Source: Rhyacophila brunnea (lineage: Eukaryota; Arthropoda; Insecta; Trichoptera; Rhyacophilidae). From it: a stretch of 64,000 bases of DNA. Positions 10,451 through 20,510 of this stretch are shown piece after piece. Every line of letters starts with the position of its first letter. Within the stretch, counting starts at the first letter, position 1. The translations under genes and the position numbers were made by a program. Location: NCBI GenBank assembly GCA_022495005.1, contig JAGYXB010001863.1, positions 186,001-250,000 on the forward strand, given 5' to 3'. The notes beneath the pieces are model-generated. The model saw only the letters and a list, made by a program, of their open reading frames with translations, had not been told where the DNA came from and made no database searches.

Positions 10451-11127
10451 TGCATGATTAACATTTTTAACATTTTAAAGATGTTTTGTAACTTTTAAAC
10501 TATAGTATTTAAGCAGTGCCAAGTCACTTGAATGATGATTAAATACACACAACATATGACACTGTACCGTGTACAGTGTGTCCACAATGTCTGCGATCAT
10601 TTTCCAATCATATCAAAGTGAGATCTAAAAGCGCTCTATCTCCTTGCGTAATAAGCAAAGACGCCATCGCACATAAATGTTTTCATATCATTCTTTTATT
10701 CCCGTACATAACTTTTAGTAGCTATATTTCAGAAATGAAAGCAGAAATAAGGTATATAGATAACTAAAATGTCAACAACCCGAGCGATTTTTTATGAGCG
10801 ACTGAATTTAATGACCTTTTTTATATCAGCTATTTTATTGCAGCGAAAAAATGCGTAATTGCTACGTCTTATCACTCGTCCGGGGATAAATTTTTGATAC
10901 TTGCGTATTAAAAAATAAGAAATAAATAGCACGGCGCAGTTGCATACAGCGTTGCCGACTTGCTATTTTTCTTGTCAGATCTAGAATCAAGCCTGCATAT
11001 ATTATTAGCACAGAACAGATAATAAATGAACGTAGTTATGCAGAATGTAGCCAGTCCACAATAATGTCGAGCTGAGATGAGATGTATGTAAAATTGTAAA
11101 TAGTATTTTATTTCAATAATAATTTTT
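10451..11127. other. No recognised feature
   Basis: AT-rich. A 63-codon opening at 10576-10767 shows no family signature. A scrap of family C (CACAGAACAGATAATAAAT) lies at 11009. Confidence 0.45.
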
Positions 11128-11342
11128 GGTACCGTTCGGTTATGAGGAATACAGCGGAAAACACATTTTTAAAATAGCCGATATACTGGATTATTTGTTA
11201 GGATAACCTAACCAAACCTAACCTAACCTATCCTAACCTAACCTAACCTAAACTAAACTAACCCAAACTAACAAATAATTCAGTATATCGGGTATTTTCA
11301 AAATGTGTTTTCCTCTGTATTCCTCATAACCGAACACTACCT
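11128..11342. mobile_element. Palindromic MITE with TTAGG repeats at its centre
   Basis: Arms GTTCGGTTATGAGGAATACA..ACACATTTT..ATATACTGGATTATTTGTTAGG pair with the mirror sequence on the right. The central 11205-11272 is mostly CCTAA units, the complement of the arthropod telomere repeat. Flanks AATTTTTG and AATTTTTTG may be a TSD. The arm module AACAAATAATYCAGTATATC also occurs in family D at 8470 and 48750. Confidence 0.85.
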
Positions 11343-11492
11343 AATTTTTTGCGGCTTGGCTATTTTCAGCAGAACGTAGAGAAAACCTTTTCGCATCTGA
11401 TCTATATCATATCTCATTTTTTTATTTATTTTTTGTGGACTGGCTACTTTCTGCATAACTATGTCCAAATAGAATTCCTATACGCTGTATAT

Positions 11493-12097
11493 CAGGGTTG
11501 GCGAACCTTTTTACGTACGTACGCGTGCCAAGATTTCCCAAATATTGTTTTTCGACTGACGTGCCGAGCAGTTTTTCGTGGGGAAAAATATATTTTTAAG
11601 AAAACTATTAAAAAATGATGATGTTCTAGGTGTCACACATAGAACAGAGCACACATATAAAATAGATTTATCACTTTTTTCAATTACGCCATACATTTCG
11701 GTCTATCAATTTTGAAACTGCCTGCCAGAATTACTACTATTAGCTCCACCAATATGTGTTTCTTTTTTTATCTGGTACAGCCATTGTTGTACATATAAAT
11801 GATGGAATGGTTGTTACTGTATTACTTATTTTGGTTCTCTACGCACAAATTTACATCATAATTGCTCCGATCAGATGATCGCGTTCGTGGCGCGGCTTCC
11901 CCCGCCGCCTGGCGAGGTTAGTGCGATAAAGCCTAAGAACCAACCTATGCAATTATTACATTAAACGTAATGCTTATTCTTGAAAAGTACCTATTTGCCT
12001 GCTATTTTTATACAATGCGATCTGTCATTTATTATTATTATAGGTATTTTTTCTATTCAATCTAAAACATTCGCGTGCCATAGGTTCGCCGCCACTA
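11493..12097. mobile_element. Non-autonomous hAT element, 605 bp
   Basis: Starts CAGGGTTGGCGAACCTTTT and ends, inverted, TAGTGGCGGCGAACCTATGG, with CGTGCCA-type motifs at both sides. Flanks CTGTATAT (11485-11492) and CTATATAC (12098-12105) fit an 8-bp TSD with two transitions. No transposase frame. Confidence 0.65.
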
Positions 12098-12115
12098 CTA
12101 TATACAAATACAGTT

Positions 12116-12372
12116 AAGTTTGACGCAGGGTTTTGAATATGTGAGTGTCCTACGAAAATGAACCACGCATTATATACGTGCAATAGTGTGTGTAATACAC
12201 CAATATTAAATGAGCGTCAATACATAAACTGAGAGCAGTTTTCAGTATTCGACGTATGACGGATTCTTAACACGTGGTTAAATTTATCCCGTATTCTTCC
12301 TTACTCGAGATCGGTTGCCTACATCTCCTTACCCGTTAGGTATTTCAGTTCCCATTATTTCTGAGATTCCTG
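12116..12372 (-). mobile_element. hAT-like MITE family C, partial (inverted)
   Basis: Inverted relative to 1290-1596: ATGTGAGTGTCCTACGAAAA, CGCATTATATACGTGCAATA, TTCCCATTATTTCTGAG. The GCCTATCGG end is missing. Bases AATGAACCACGCATT around 12164 are an unoccupied version of the site hit by the MITE at 36042. Confidence 0.7.
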
Positions 12373-12574
12373 TGCGAGGTTTATGTTTGTAGGATACTCA
12401 CACATTCAAAATCCTGCGTCAAAATTTACTCTATTGGTATTTAGCCTATCGGAATTCTATTTATTATTTTTCTATGCTAATAATATATGCAGGCTAGATG
12501 CTAGATCTGTTTGTAAAGTTATCCTGAATTCTTACTCACTCGAGTTCGGTTGTCTGCTTCTCCTTACCCGTTAA
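12373..12574. repeat. Rearranged family C fragments
   Basis: A plus-orientation piece (12390-12475, with ACTCACACATTCAAAATCCT and TTTAGCCTATCGGAATTCTA) is followed by a minus-orientation piece (12527-12574, ACTCGAGTTCGGTTG.CTGC..CCTTACCCG). The latter continues at 13035-13073, split by the family B insertion. Confidence 0.6.
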
Positions 12575-13034
12575 GGCTATACCTCAATCGAGGCATGGTC
12601 TAAAAAGATCGTGGCTAGGCAATGCGCGGATTGCGGGTCGCGGGTGCAAATGACGCATGCCGACCGAAATTTAATTTCTCATATAAATCCAACATGCGTC
12701 CATTTAATGTTCTGTTTATCGCATATCCACGGCTGTTCATATATTACGGGTGGTGGTGGGCACTTTAATGTATGTTCTATTAGTAACAATAATAATATAT
12801 TCATTGACATGTTTTCTTTTTAAAATAAATGGGTAACGTCTTTAGTTATCTTTACATAATTCAAGAATTAATACCCCCGTCGCCATCACGAAACAAATTG
12901 ACGTATTTACACCTCGACGTTCGCTCTCAGACTGCCAGCGAGTCCAAAATTTCGTCGCACCTATAGTTGAAAATTATTTTCCGTTTCACTGAAGTATGCT
13001 CTTGATATCCGCCAGTATCACACTCGAATAAGTC
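12575..13034 (-). mobile_element. TTAA-flanked MITE (family B), complete, 460 bp
   Basis: TTAA lies on both sides (12571-12574, 13035-13038). Ends are GGCTATACCTC and, inverted, GACTTATTCGAGTGTGATAC. It sits in a family C copy whose unoccupied sequence reads CCCGTTAGRTATTTCAG elsewhere, so insertion into a TTAA target is well supported. Superfamily piggyBac or Kolobok by TSD only. The open frame at 12611-12823 is a shadow. Confidence 0.8.
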
Positions 13035-13073
13035 TTAAGTATTTCAGTTCCCATTATTTCTGAGTTTCCTGAT
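13035..13073 (-). repeat. Family C end, displaced by family B insertion
   Basis: TATTTCAGTTCCCATTATTT then CTGAGTTTCCTG is the family C terminus that belongs with 12527-12574. Confidence 0.65.
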
Positions 13074-13333
13074 TATTATGCAATAAATACTTCACTGAGT
13101 GAATAAAACACGTACCTATTCTAAAATATATGTTATATTACTTACACTTGTTCCGTATCCTTTTAACACAGCCTCAATGATTACGTCGCCATTGCTGACA
13201 CTCTCTCAACCTGCCGTCATAGTGGAAGGCGCAAGACATCTTGATGGACTCAAGGAAGTGGGGTAATCTTGTACTCGCTTTAAGTTCGAATACTGTAGCG
13301 TAACAGGATGCAGTAACTAATATGCAGTTTACA

Positions 13334-13566
13334 CATGCCCACGATGACCGAGCAGGTAACGCATTGGATTATAGTGTCATGGGTCCCGGGTTCGAATCCT
13401 GGGTCTGACAAATACAGTTTTTCAATTTGTGTTTGGAGTCGGAGTATGGACATAATAGATTGAGTAGGTATGTGGCAAACATCCATTTCTCGTAAAAACA
13501 AAAATCTGTTATTAATACAACCTCCATCCCATGTCCATAATATCATCTTCTTAGATCGAACATGGT
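13334..13566 (+). repeat. tRNA-derived SINE2, near full length
   Basis: The head GCCCACGATGACCGAGCAGG and B box GGGTTCGAATCCTGGGTCTG derive from a tRNA. The body follows: TTTTTCAATTTGTGT, GAGTCGGAGTATGGAC, TTTCTCGTAAAAAC, AAATCTGTTA, and GATCGAACATGGT at the end, then A-rich. The 103-codon minus-strand frame over it is not a gene. Confidence 0.8.
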
Positions 13567-13599
13567 AAAAAATACATTTTATAAATAACAATTTACTTA

Positions 13600-13775
13600 T
13601 AAAATTTCAAGACATTGAGTACCTAATTAACATGTGCAACAGATATATACCTACCGGAAAAAATCTTTTTGAAAAAAATACGACACCCGACGGGATTTGA
13701 ACCATTGGTATCGCGCTAATATGCTTTATCCGATGAAGCTACGGGCATCCTACTTAATTATGATAATTTTAATTT
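13600..13775 (-). repeat. SINE1 tRNA-like left arm (minus)
   Basis: On the minus strand 13677-13757 reads as a tRNA-like unit: GATGCCCGTAGCTTCATCGG, then ATAAAGC, then GGTTCAAATCCCGTCGGGTG. The flank to its left (ACCGGAAAAAATC..GAAAAAAATACGAC) is the inverse of the flank right of the plus copy at 13923-14000, so the repeat symmetry extends beyond the tRNA part. Confidence 0.75.
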
Positions 13776-13789
13776 GTAGTTCTTACACA

Positions 13790-14110
13790 ACGTGTCGTGA
13801 TGTCGATTAGTAATTAAAGCATTTAATTAATACCTACCTTAATTGAATATACAAAAACCGATAACCAACATTATAACGCAATTTGATAAGAACTACCCGT
13901 TTAAATTATCGTAATTAAGTAGGACGCCTGTAGCTTAACTGGATAAAGCACACTGGCGCAATACCAATGGTTATATAGGTTCAAATCCCGTTGGGTGTCG
14001 TATTTTTTTCAACGGGAATATTTTCTGGTAGATATATATTCAATATATAGAATGTTACGTTACCAAATCTTGTAAATTATTCGTTGAATAAAAGAAATGG
14101 TTTATTAATC
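13790..14110 (+). repeat. SINE1 tRNA-like right arm (plus)
   Basis: The tRNA-like unit is 13923-14000. Its acceptor ends pair (GACGCCT with GGGTGTC, two wobbles), the D-stem is GCTT/AAGC-like, and B box GGTTCAAATCC is intact. The anticodon loop lacks U33 and the copy carries an insertion before the T-arm, so it is tRNA-derived and not a working gene. The ~110-bp leader matches 10215-10335 and the tail matches 1669-1780. Confidence 0.75.
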
Positions 14111-14704
14111 AACATGAATCCGTTTGTTCATCATTTTTAATTCAAAAATTATATGTATAAAATAATTAATTGTACAGGTGAATTTATTATAATGAAATAT
14201 TCAAATCGAAGATGCATTCTAGTGAAATATTCAAAAAAAAAATGAACATGACGTATACATAGTACCGTAAACCTCCGACTATTTTTTAAGGCAGTTCTAT
14301 TCGCCTGTTTTGCAGGTAGTTTTCCCGTTTTGTTGTTTTCAGCAACAGTTGAAAATCGCAAAACCGAAGTCTCCCCGAAATGAATTCCATTCACATCCCA
14401 TTTCCCGCCGTTGCCTTTTCTCCAGTCTGGTCCGGCAGACTGCAGCGCCAAATATTTACTCCGCTGTGAACACTGACCCAACCAACCTCTGTCTAACATG
14501 TTTTGGCAGTTCTTGAGAGCGATATCTGGACAGGGACTCTACACTAAACTTACTCTCTTTTGTTTTTTATTTTCATTTAAGTGCTACGGATCATAAATTA
14601 CCTACAACTGATTATAATGATGGTCTAACCAATGTCAATACATCTCGTAACCAACGTTCCCTCTAATTTTTCTATTGTATGTGCGGACCATCAACGCATC
14701 TGAG
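14111..14704. other. Unassigned; GC-richer patch with minus-strand frame 14149-14499
   Basis: Bases 14280-14545 are less AT-rich than their surroundings and carry a 116-codon minus-strand opening whose first ~70 residues come from that patch. I recognise no domain. It could be a decayed exon or repeat. Confidence 0.3.
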
Positions 14705-14745
14705 CAGTGGCGTAACTAGGGTTGATCTCACCCCCCCCACAAAAA
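14705..14745. repeat. Possible lone hAT terminus
   Basis: CAGTGGCGTAACTAGGG followed by a C-run resembles hAT ends such as the one at 60705. No matching right end found. Confidence 0.4.
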
Positions 14746-15488
14746 CACACATACAATTTTTCATTAAAACTTATATTTTTAAGGTATTTATTAATTTCAG
14801 TGATTTTATATAATAATATCACTAACAACGATCATTTTTGAAGTAAATAAAAAAATAGGAAATAAAGAAAAAAAGTATTCGTTGATAAAATACTCGTATA
14901 TTAAATACTAAGCTTGCAGAACGTTTTTTTAACATTTATATTAAATCTATATCATTTTTGTATGTTGGATTGTTTTTGTTGTGTTTTGTTGTGGTTGAAA
15001 CTTTCTTTTACTATATTTTTGTGTGACGACTGTGCGGGGGATGAAAACATGTGTGCGGACACTAACTAACTAACTTTCAACATTTTTGTCAGTGAGTAGA
15101 TAAAATAATGTTGTAAAAACCCCAGAAAATTTAATTAATTAAGTAAAAATACTTCCAATGTAAAGTGTATTTTTGTTTTTATTTAAATTAATCACCTCAT
15201 TTGCTTCTTTACAATCAATACCGGCAAGTTTTCCAGTCGATAATAGTAGTATCTACTAACAAACGATGCAGAAGAGTGGTTTGAATCTTTGCTTACTTGA
15301 CTGCATCAAAAGTTTTTCGAAAAAGTCAATAGATGGCTGAAAATATTAGATTAATTACGGCCTTGAAAAAAAAACGGAAATTTCCGGGTCCGGTATTAAA
15401 AGGAATAAACATTAATAACGGAAATATAAACGATAATTAACTACTTATATTCGTTGTCAGTGTGCATTTACCATTAGTGAGTGCCTAT
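14746..15488. other. No recognised feature
   Basis: AT-rich, no supportable frame. Confidence 0.5.
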
Positions 15489-15862
15489 CATGGCACCCAC
15501 ATCTTGAAGCGGGCCCCCTACCCATCGCTAGCGTTAATGGCAGTGGGATGCTCTACAGAATCGTTTTCTAAATGTTGTTTCTGGTAAAATTAAGGGTATT
15601 CGGTGTATTTTTAGCGTTTTTTTTTTGTAACGTTGAATAAATCCACTTGAGTTATCGAATATCAACACACAATAATCAAAAATTGCATCACACAATTAGA
15701 TATTTTATACTCTCCAAGTAAAATAGTGCCGCAGGCGACTTTTTTCTAATTAGAGCAAATTTGTGATGTGTGTTTATCTCACTTATCGGGTCGACCCGCC
15801 ACCCCGGACCCCCAGGCTAGAACCCTGTCACCCCCACCCCTTGTGTGGGTGGGGGCCTTCGT
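15489..15862. repeat. Family A repeat (CATGG-ended)
   Basis: Starts CATGGCACCCACATCTTGAA. It contains TCAACACACAATAATCAAAA, GCCGCAGGCGACTTTTTTCT and GTGTTTATCTCACTTATCGG, and ends in a GC-rich stretch. Relatives: 39403-39740 (same orientation), 56116-56504 and 60988-62194 (inverted), fragments at 2769 and 54960. The inverted ends (see 56116) suggest a DNA transposon derivative. Confidence 0.75.
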
Positions 15863-16007
15863 GCCCATAGTGCATGTTATTGTCACCTATTTATTGCAAC
15901 ATACAACACAATCTACTAAATATTAATTCTATACCTATTATCTATCCAATTCGGTGGAACTCGTTTCGCTTTGGATTTTATAAAAACATTTACTGAACTT
16001 TCTAGAT

Positions 16008-16071
16008 GCGGGACTCAAACCTGTAATGGTTTAGAGATGTTTTACCATTACGCCACTCTAAGCGATACTTA
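16008..16071 (-). repeat. tRNA-like sequence, decayed
   Basis: The minus strand reads GAGTGGCGTAATGGTAAAAC then ACAGGTTTGAGTCCCGCATC, with box A- and B-like spacing. Stems do not close properly, so this is a tRNA-derived repeat or dead tRNA. Confidence 0.4.
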
Positions 16072-16222
16072 AAATTACATTATAATAATATAATGTCATC
16101 TTTTCGACCATAGACATTTAGGCTTAAGAATAATCTTATTACATTGTCTATTGACGTAGGTCGTTGAGTATCCTCCACGTAACCTTGCAATTATTGTACA
16201 CAGTGACAAGATTTGTGTGTAC

Positions 16223-16626
16223 CTAATACGCACTGCGTATTAGTGTATTAGTAAATGACAAGCGCCTGATTGGCTGATCAAATAATTCAAAAAAATCTAT
16301 TCCAAATTGCAAGACTACGTGGAGGGTAATATACAACAAGCACAATCCAGCTTGTGAGTCCCTTCTTGTAATAGCAACATCATTGAAAATAATCCAAGAT
16401 CCTGTGTGGTAGCCATGGGCAATTGGAAAGCGAGTCCTCTTCGCGGCGCACAGGACGTGGCCCGAATGAAAAGATCCGCCCACAGAACAAAAGCGGGCAG
16501 TGGGCGGAAATGCGACACAGGACTTGTTGTCTCCTGCAATTGTTTCCAACTGTCTCTAGTATTGTCGTACACAGTCAGCGTGTAAACATCTGCCAGCGAG
16601 ACTTCAGAGCTACGTTGCAACTATAG
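16223..16626 (-). other. GC-rich patch with overlapping open frames (unknown)
   Basis: Two minus-strand frames (108 and 101 codons) and one plus frame (67 codons) overlap in a stretch far richer in GC than its neighbours, densest at 16400-16620. The minus frame around 16411-16480 has a run reading GSWIIFNDVAITR. I do not recognise the family. It might be a decayed exon or an unrecognised repeat. No splice pair or second copy in the window decides it. Confidence 0.3.
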
Positions 16627-16847
16627 ATATACCGTCATAAATCGTACTGTGTTCGAATTTAGAACTAAGCTCATCACAGTATAAAAAGTATTGAATGATA
16701 TGTCAAATATTAGCATGCGGCACCGTCAGTCAGCGGACAAATTATACTGGTGGATCTATAACATTAATTTGTTTCGAAGATATCATTGATATTAAAAATT
16801 ATTAACTCAAAGCGAACAAAATATTTTAAATTGTGATATATTTCCAC

Positions 16848-17165
16848 GGCACCCCGACAAAACCAGCCGGACATTGCCGCCAAGCCAAATGCGCCCGTAC
16901 CAGTGCTCATCAATACCGTCCGGAAGAATCCGCCTAGACAAAACCGCCCGCAAAAAATACAAAAATATATAAAACGAGTTGCTTTATTGGTTTTTCGAAT
17001 TGCGTACCGATAAAAATTTACATACTTACGATATATCTAAAATATAATATTATGTAAAAATAAAAATTGTCTCATTTCTAAATTGTTTTGGCGGCAATAT
17101 CTGGGGGAATGTCTGGGCCGTAATGTCCGGGCGGTTTTGGTTCGAGCGGTTTTGTCGGCACCCCC
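16848..17165. mobile_element. TIR element with CCGACAAAACC ends
   Basis: Left end GGCACCCCGACAAAACCAG; right end inverted GGGGGTGCCGACAAAACCGC. CGGACATTGCCGCCAAGCC on the left mirrors GGCGGCAATATC..ATGTCCGGGCGG on the right. The GC-rich ends enclose an AT-rich core. No TSD resolved. Confidence 0.65.
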
Positions 17166-17410
17166 TTGTTATTAGAACGGCTCACATTCTGTAGACCGTA
17201 AAGTATGGGGTCGAAATTAGTGTTTTATCCTAGAGATCTTAGCGTGTTAATAGTATTAGATGATTGTATTTTGTATTTCTAATTTACTAATCTTATTAAC
17301 CTATATATTTCTATATATAACCTATATATTTCTCTTGCACTCCAGTGGGTTTTATTACGTATTTCATGAGTGTTTTATTTGACATAATTTTTTCTCAATA
17401 CCAGTCGTCT

Positions 17411-17689
17411 CATAGAGGTATTAAATAAAAATAGGGGCAAGGAATCGGCTTTCTCATACAACTGAATGAAGCAGGCCAACAATAGCCGATAACTTACGAG
17501 AAATAGCAACGCGATAAAAAAAAATGCAGGGCATCACAGAGGATTTACTTTGGTCCTTATAACGTACCCATGTAATATAATGTTAACGTGGAACTTTGCC
17601 GCAAATTGTTACCAGCCCGCCTCACCATACTTTTTCACCATACCAGCCTGCTTCACCATACTTTCATATAACCTGCTCGCCCCTAGGGT
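17411..17689 (+). repeat. Direct repeat H, copy 1
   Basis: About 280 bp, closely similar to 18176-18455: CATAGAGGTATTAAATAAAA, CGGCTTTCTCATACAACTGA, GCAGGGCATCACAGAGGATT, CCATACTTTCATATAACCTG. Unknown class. Confidence 0.75.
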
Positions 17690-17696
17690 CGTCTAT

Positions 17697-17755
17697 TTCC
17701 GATACAACATTTCACAGCCAACTGCATACGTACAAATTTAGGAAACGGTATATTT
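17697..17755. mobile_element. Family D end fragment
   Basis: CCGATACAACATTTCACAGC then CAACTGCATACGTACAAATT corresponds to one terminus of the 9-bp-TSD family. Confidence 0.6.
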
Positions 17756-18175
17756 TATACTCGTATCTACCTATACTAAAATATGTGTGTACACTGTATA
17801 CCGTCCACATAAACTCTCGCTGGTAGTACTCTGATAATGTATACGTACAAGCAGTCAGTTTATAGTATTGTATACCTATATTATTTGTATATATCTACTC
17901 GACGCAGCGAATCTCTTATGTGGTTTCTTAGGAGAGGACCACAAATCTTGACAGTGTCGTAAGCAGGATTTGCAAGGGTGCACTTTAATTGTCAGTTTGT
18001 GACGTGAAAGGGTTAAAAGTTTTCCTTGTTATTAATTGATTAGTCAAATGTTTATTATGCCTATATAAATAATTTACTCTTCCAAGTATTGAATCACAAA
18101 AGAACTCTCTAACGAGAGAAATAATTCACTGTTTCGTATAAGTTAAAGCAGTAGTTGTTAACAAAGGGTTAAAGC
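17756..18175. other. No recognised feature
   Basis: Spacer between the direct repeats. No gene seen. Confidence 0.5.
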
Positions 18176-18455
18176 CATAGAGGTATTAAATAAAAAGAGG
18201 GGTAAGCAATCGGCTTTCTCATACAACTGAATGAAGCAGGTTAACAATAGCCGAGAACTTACGATAAATAGTGACGCGATAAACAAATGCAGGGCATCAC
18301 AGAGGATTTACTTCGACCATTATAACGTACTCATATAATATAATGTTAACGTGGAAAATTTGCCACAAATTGATTACCAACCTGCCTCACCATACTTTTT
18401 CACCATACTTGCCGGCTTCACCATACTTTCATATAACCTGCCGCGCCCCTAGGTT
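18176..18455 (+). repeat. Direct repeat H, copy 2
   Basis: Same unit as 17411-17689. The sequence to its right is a hAT-like element, whereas that to the right of copy 1 is family D, so the duplicated block ends at about CGCCCCTAGG. Confidence 0.75.
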
Positions 18456-18456
18456 A

Positions 18457-18733
18457 GAGCGGACCCATTTTTGAGTTGCTCCGCTCCGAGACCTAGCATT
18501 TGCTCCAGCTCCGCTCCAGGTAAAAATATGTATATAGGTATTATATGTATATGTACTTACAATAATATTAAAAAATTAAAAAATAAGTAATTTTGAAATA
18601 AGGTATATTATTCGTCCTTTTCATTAATAATTCAATTAAACATAATTTGACGTCAGCAAATCGTTTTTATCATCTGCCTCTTCTGTAAAAAAAATTAAGT
18701 TATTTATCACTCGACAGTGTTGGTAATATGGGA
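18457..18733. mobile_element. hAT-like element rich in GCTCCGCTCC, truncated
   Basis: AGAGCGGACCCATTTTTGAG, TTGCTCCGCTCCGAGACCTA and ATCTGCCTCTTCTGTAAAAA align with the left 280 bp of the complete copy at 56964-57414. The right terminus is missing where family C begins. Confidence 0.7.
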
Positions 18734-18734
18734 T

Positions 18735-18976
18735 AAACTTAAACACGTGTCAAGAATACGTAATTCTAAGCTTTTCCTTCATTCTGACAACTGCTTTCGG
18801 TTTATGCACTGATACTCATTCAATATTAGTGTATTTTAAGGTTGCAACACACACTATTGCGCGTCTATAATTTGTGTTTCATTTTTGTATTACACTCACA
18901 CATTCAAAACCATGCTTCAAAATGTAGTATATTGTGGTATAGCCTATCTGAATTCAATGTATTAATAAGTTCTGTG
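18735..18976 (+). mobile_element. hAT-like MITE family C, partial
   Basis: AACACGTGTCAAGAATACGT, TCGGTTTATGCACTGATACT, ACACTCACACATTCAAAACC and the TTCTGTG end match 1290-1596. The CAGGGAACTC end is lost. Confidence 0.7.
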
Positions 18977-19099
18977 AATGTAACATTACATTTATATTGA
19001 ACATATATAATTTGAAAATATAACTACTAGAAAAAGGTTATAATTAAATTTTGGAGAGACGAGAAATAACGAAATGAAAATAACGCTACCTATATGATA

Positions 19100-19290
19100 A
19101 GCATTTCATGGTGTAAAAACTACTTGTTAATTACGTCGTAATTATGTGGGATGCCCGTGGCTTAATTATTAGTAAAGCACATTGGCACGAATCCAGTGGA
19201 AACGGGTTTAAGTATTTTTTCAGTGATTTTTTCTAGTAGGTAGGTATATAATATATCTGAGGTGTTTTTAAATTATGTATGTTACATAAT
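19100..19290 (+). repeat. SINE1 tRNA-like element, decayed
   Basis: The tRNA-like unit starts near 19148 (GATGCCCGTGGCTTAATTAT, AAAGCACATTGGCACGAATC). The B-box region AACGGGTTTAAG is damaged. The tail TTTTTTCTAGTAGGTAGGTA and ATATCTGAGGTGT matches 1669-1705. Confidence 0.65.
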
Positions 19291-19775
19291 TATTTATAAC
19301 GAACTTTTCAGGCTTTTTATAAGCTACTATCATTTGTATTTATTTTTATCAGCTTTGTTGAAGTTGAATAATAACAATTTAAGAGTGTGGTACTTAAATC
19401 AATACCCTTTTAGATACTGAATCGTACTCTACTTGAATTTGGACATGCCTGTCTTAATTAAATAGAAATTTAATTATTACAATTAGATTTTGTTTTTGTA
19501 GCCTCATTGAATCACAAGATTGAAGTAAGTCTTGTAATATATTACCAGTATAATAACAATATGGTATCTAGTATACATCTGCAAAGGAGATAGACATTAC
19601 TGTTGTATGGATCCAAAGGCAAAAACCATTGCCTCAGGCATCTTCGGAATGAGATCCCTTTACCTAAATTAGGTCCTTACCGACGAAAAGTGATCCAAAT
19701 GAACGCAATATTACATTGAAACATTGTTAATTAATATACATAATTCACAAACTCTTGAACACATCTTGTAAAAAA
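19291..19775. other. No recognised feature
   Basis: AT-rich, nothing supportable. Confidence 0.5.
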
Positions 19776-19848
19776 TAGGATGCCGGCCATGACTCGAAGC
19801 CGCATCCATCGAATTACGACCAATGTGCTTTATCAATTTACCCACCTG
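19776..19848 (-). repeat. SINE1 tRNA-like unit (minus), cut by MITE
   Basis: The minus strand reads AATTGATAAAGCACATTGGT then CGGCTTCGAGTCATGGCCGG. It is interrupted at the 3-bp-TSD MITE that begins at 19849. Decayed. Confidence 0.55.
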
Positions 19849-20143
19849 TGGGTCTATTCTATACGTATCGACCGCTAAAGTGATAAATATTATCACATTA
19901 TAATATTTACGTATCGAGGTATTATAATTGTTATAATAAATTAGCCGTTTAAACAGTCAAAACTGTCTATCTCGCTCTAAGTTAACACAGCCAAGAGAGG
20001 TGCTGTTAAAACATAGCACTTATTGTAACAATTACAACTAATTTATTGTAATTGTTATAATAAGTGCTAATATTTCGATACAACCCTACCCTAGATAGCT
20101 GCCGTAGAGGCCGAAAAACAGTCTTGTGTATAGAATAGACGCG
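19849..20143. mobile_element. 3-bp-TSD MITE, complete, 295 bp
   Basis: TSD CTG on both sides (19846-19848, 20144-20146). Left end TGGGTCTATTCTATACGTAT, right end inverted CGCGTCTATTCTATACACAA. This copy joins the two terminus types of the family. The middle holds AGCCGTTTAAACAGTCAAAA and the inverted ATAGCACTTATTGTAACAAT. Confidence 0.88.
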
Positions 20144-20146
20144 CTG

Positions 20147-20510
20147 AACCCTACCGAATTACAACAAAATGAACTTATAGTCAAACGTTTCTCAATTAAT
20201 GTCGTTAATATTGGCAATCGGCTTCTGTAGTTTGAATTAAGGTAACCATGATTGATACTAACCTTTATTCCTAGTTTGCGTCATGATCTCTCGTTTTAAC
20301 GTACTTCCACTTGTCTTGTTAATAATTGACAAGATTTAAAAATAGTATAACATTCATTAATATATAATTAATTTATATTATTAAATCTTATGAACTATTT
20401 TTTGTCGAATAAAAAAATATTTTACTATTAAATAAATTAGATACACATCAAGTTATTTTGGTATAATTATGTAATGATAATATTTTTGTCATAATACTGT
20501 TTCCTAATCA
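20147..20510. other. No recognised feature
   Basis: Nothing supportable. Confidence 0.5.

Noticed and set aside
13280..13591. 103-codon minus-strand open frame
   Set aside because: It lies over a SINE2 copy with a tRNA head and A-rich end; the frame is incidental.
13923..14000. Functional tRNA gene
   Set aside because: Acceptor and T-arm look right, but the anticodon loop lacks U33, there are insertions, and several copies are dispersed with a common leader and tail, as in a SINE.
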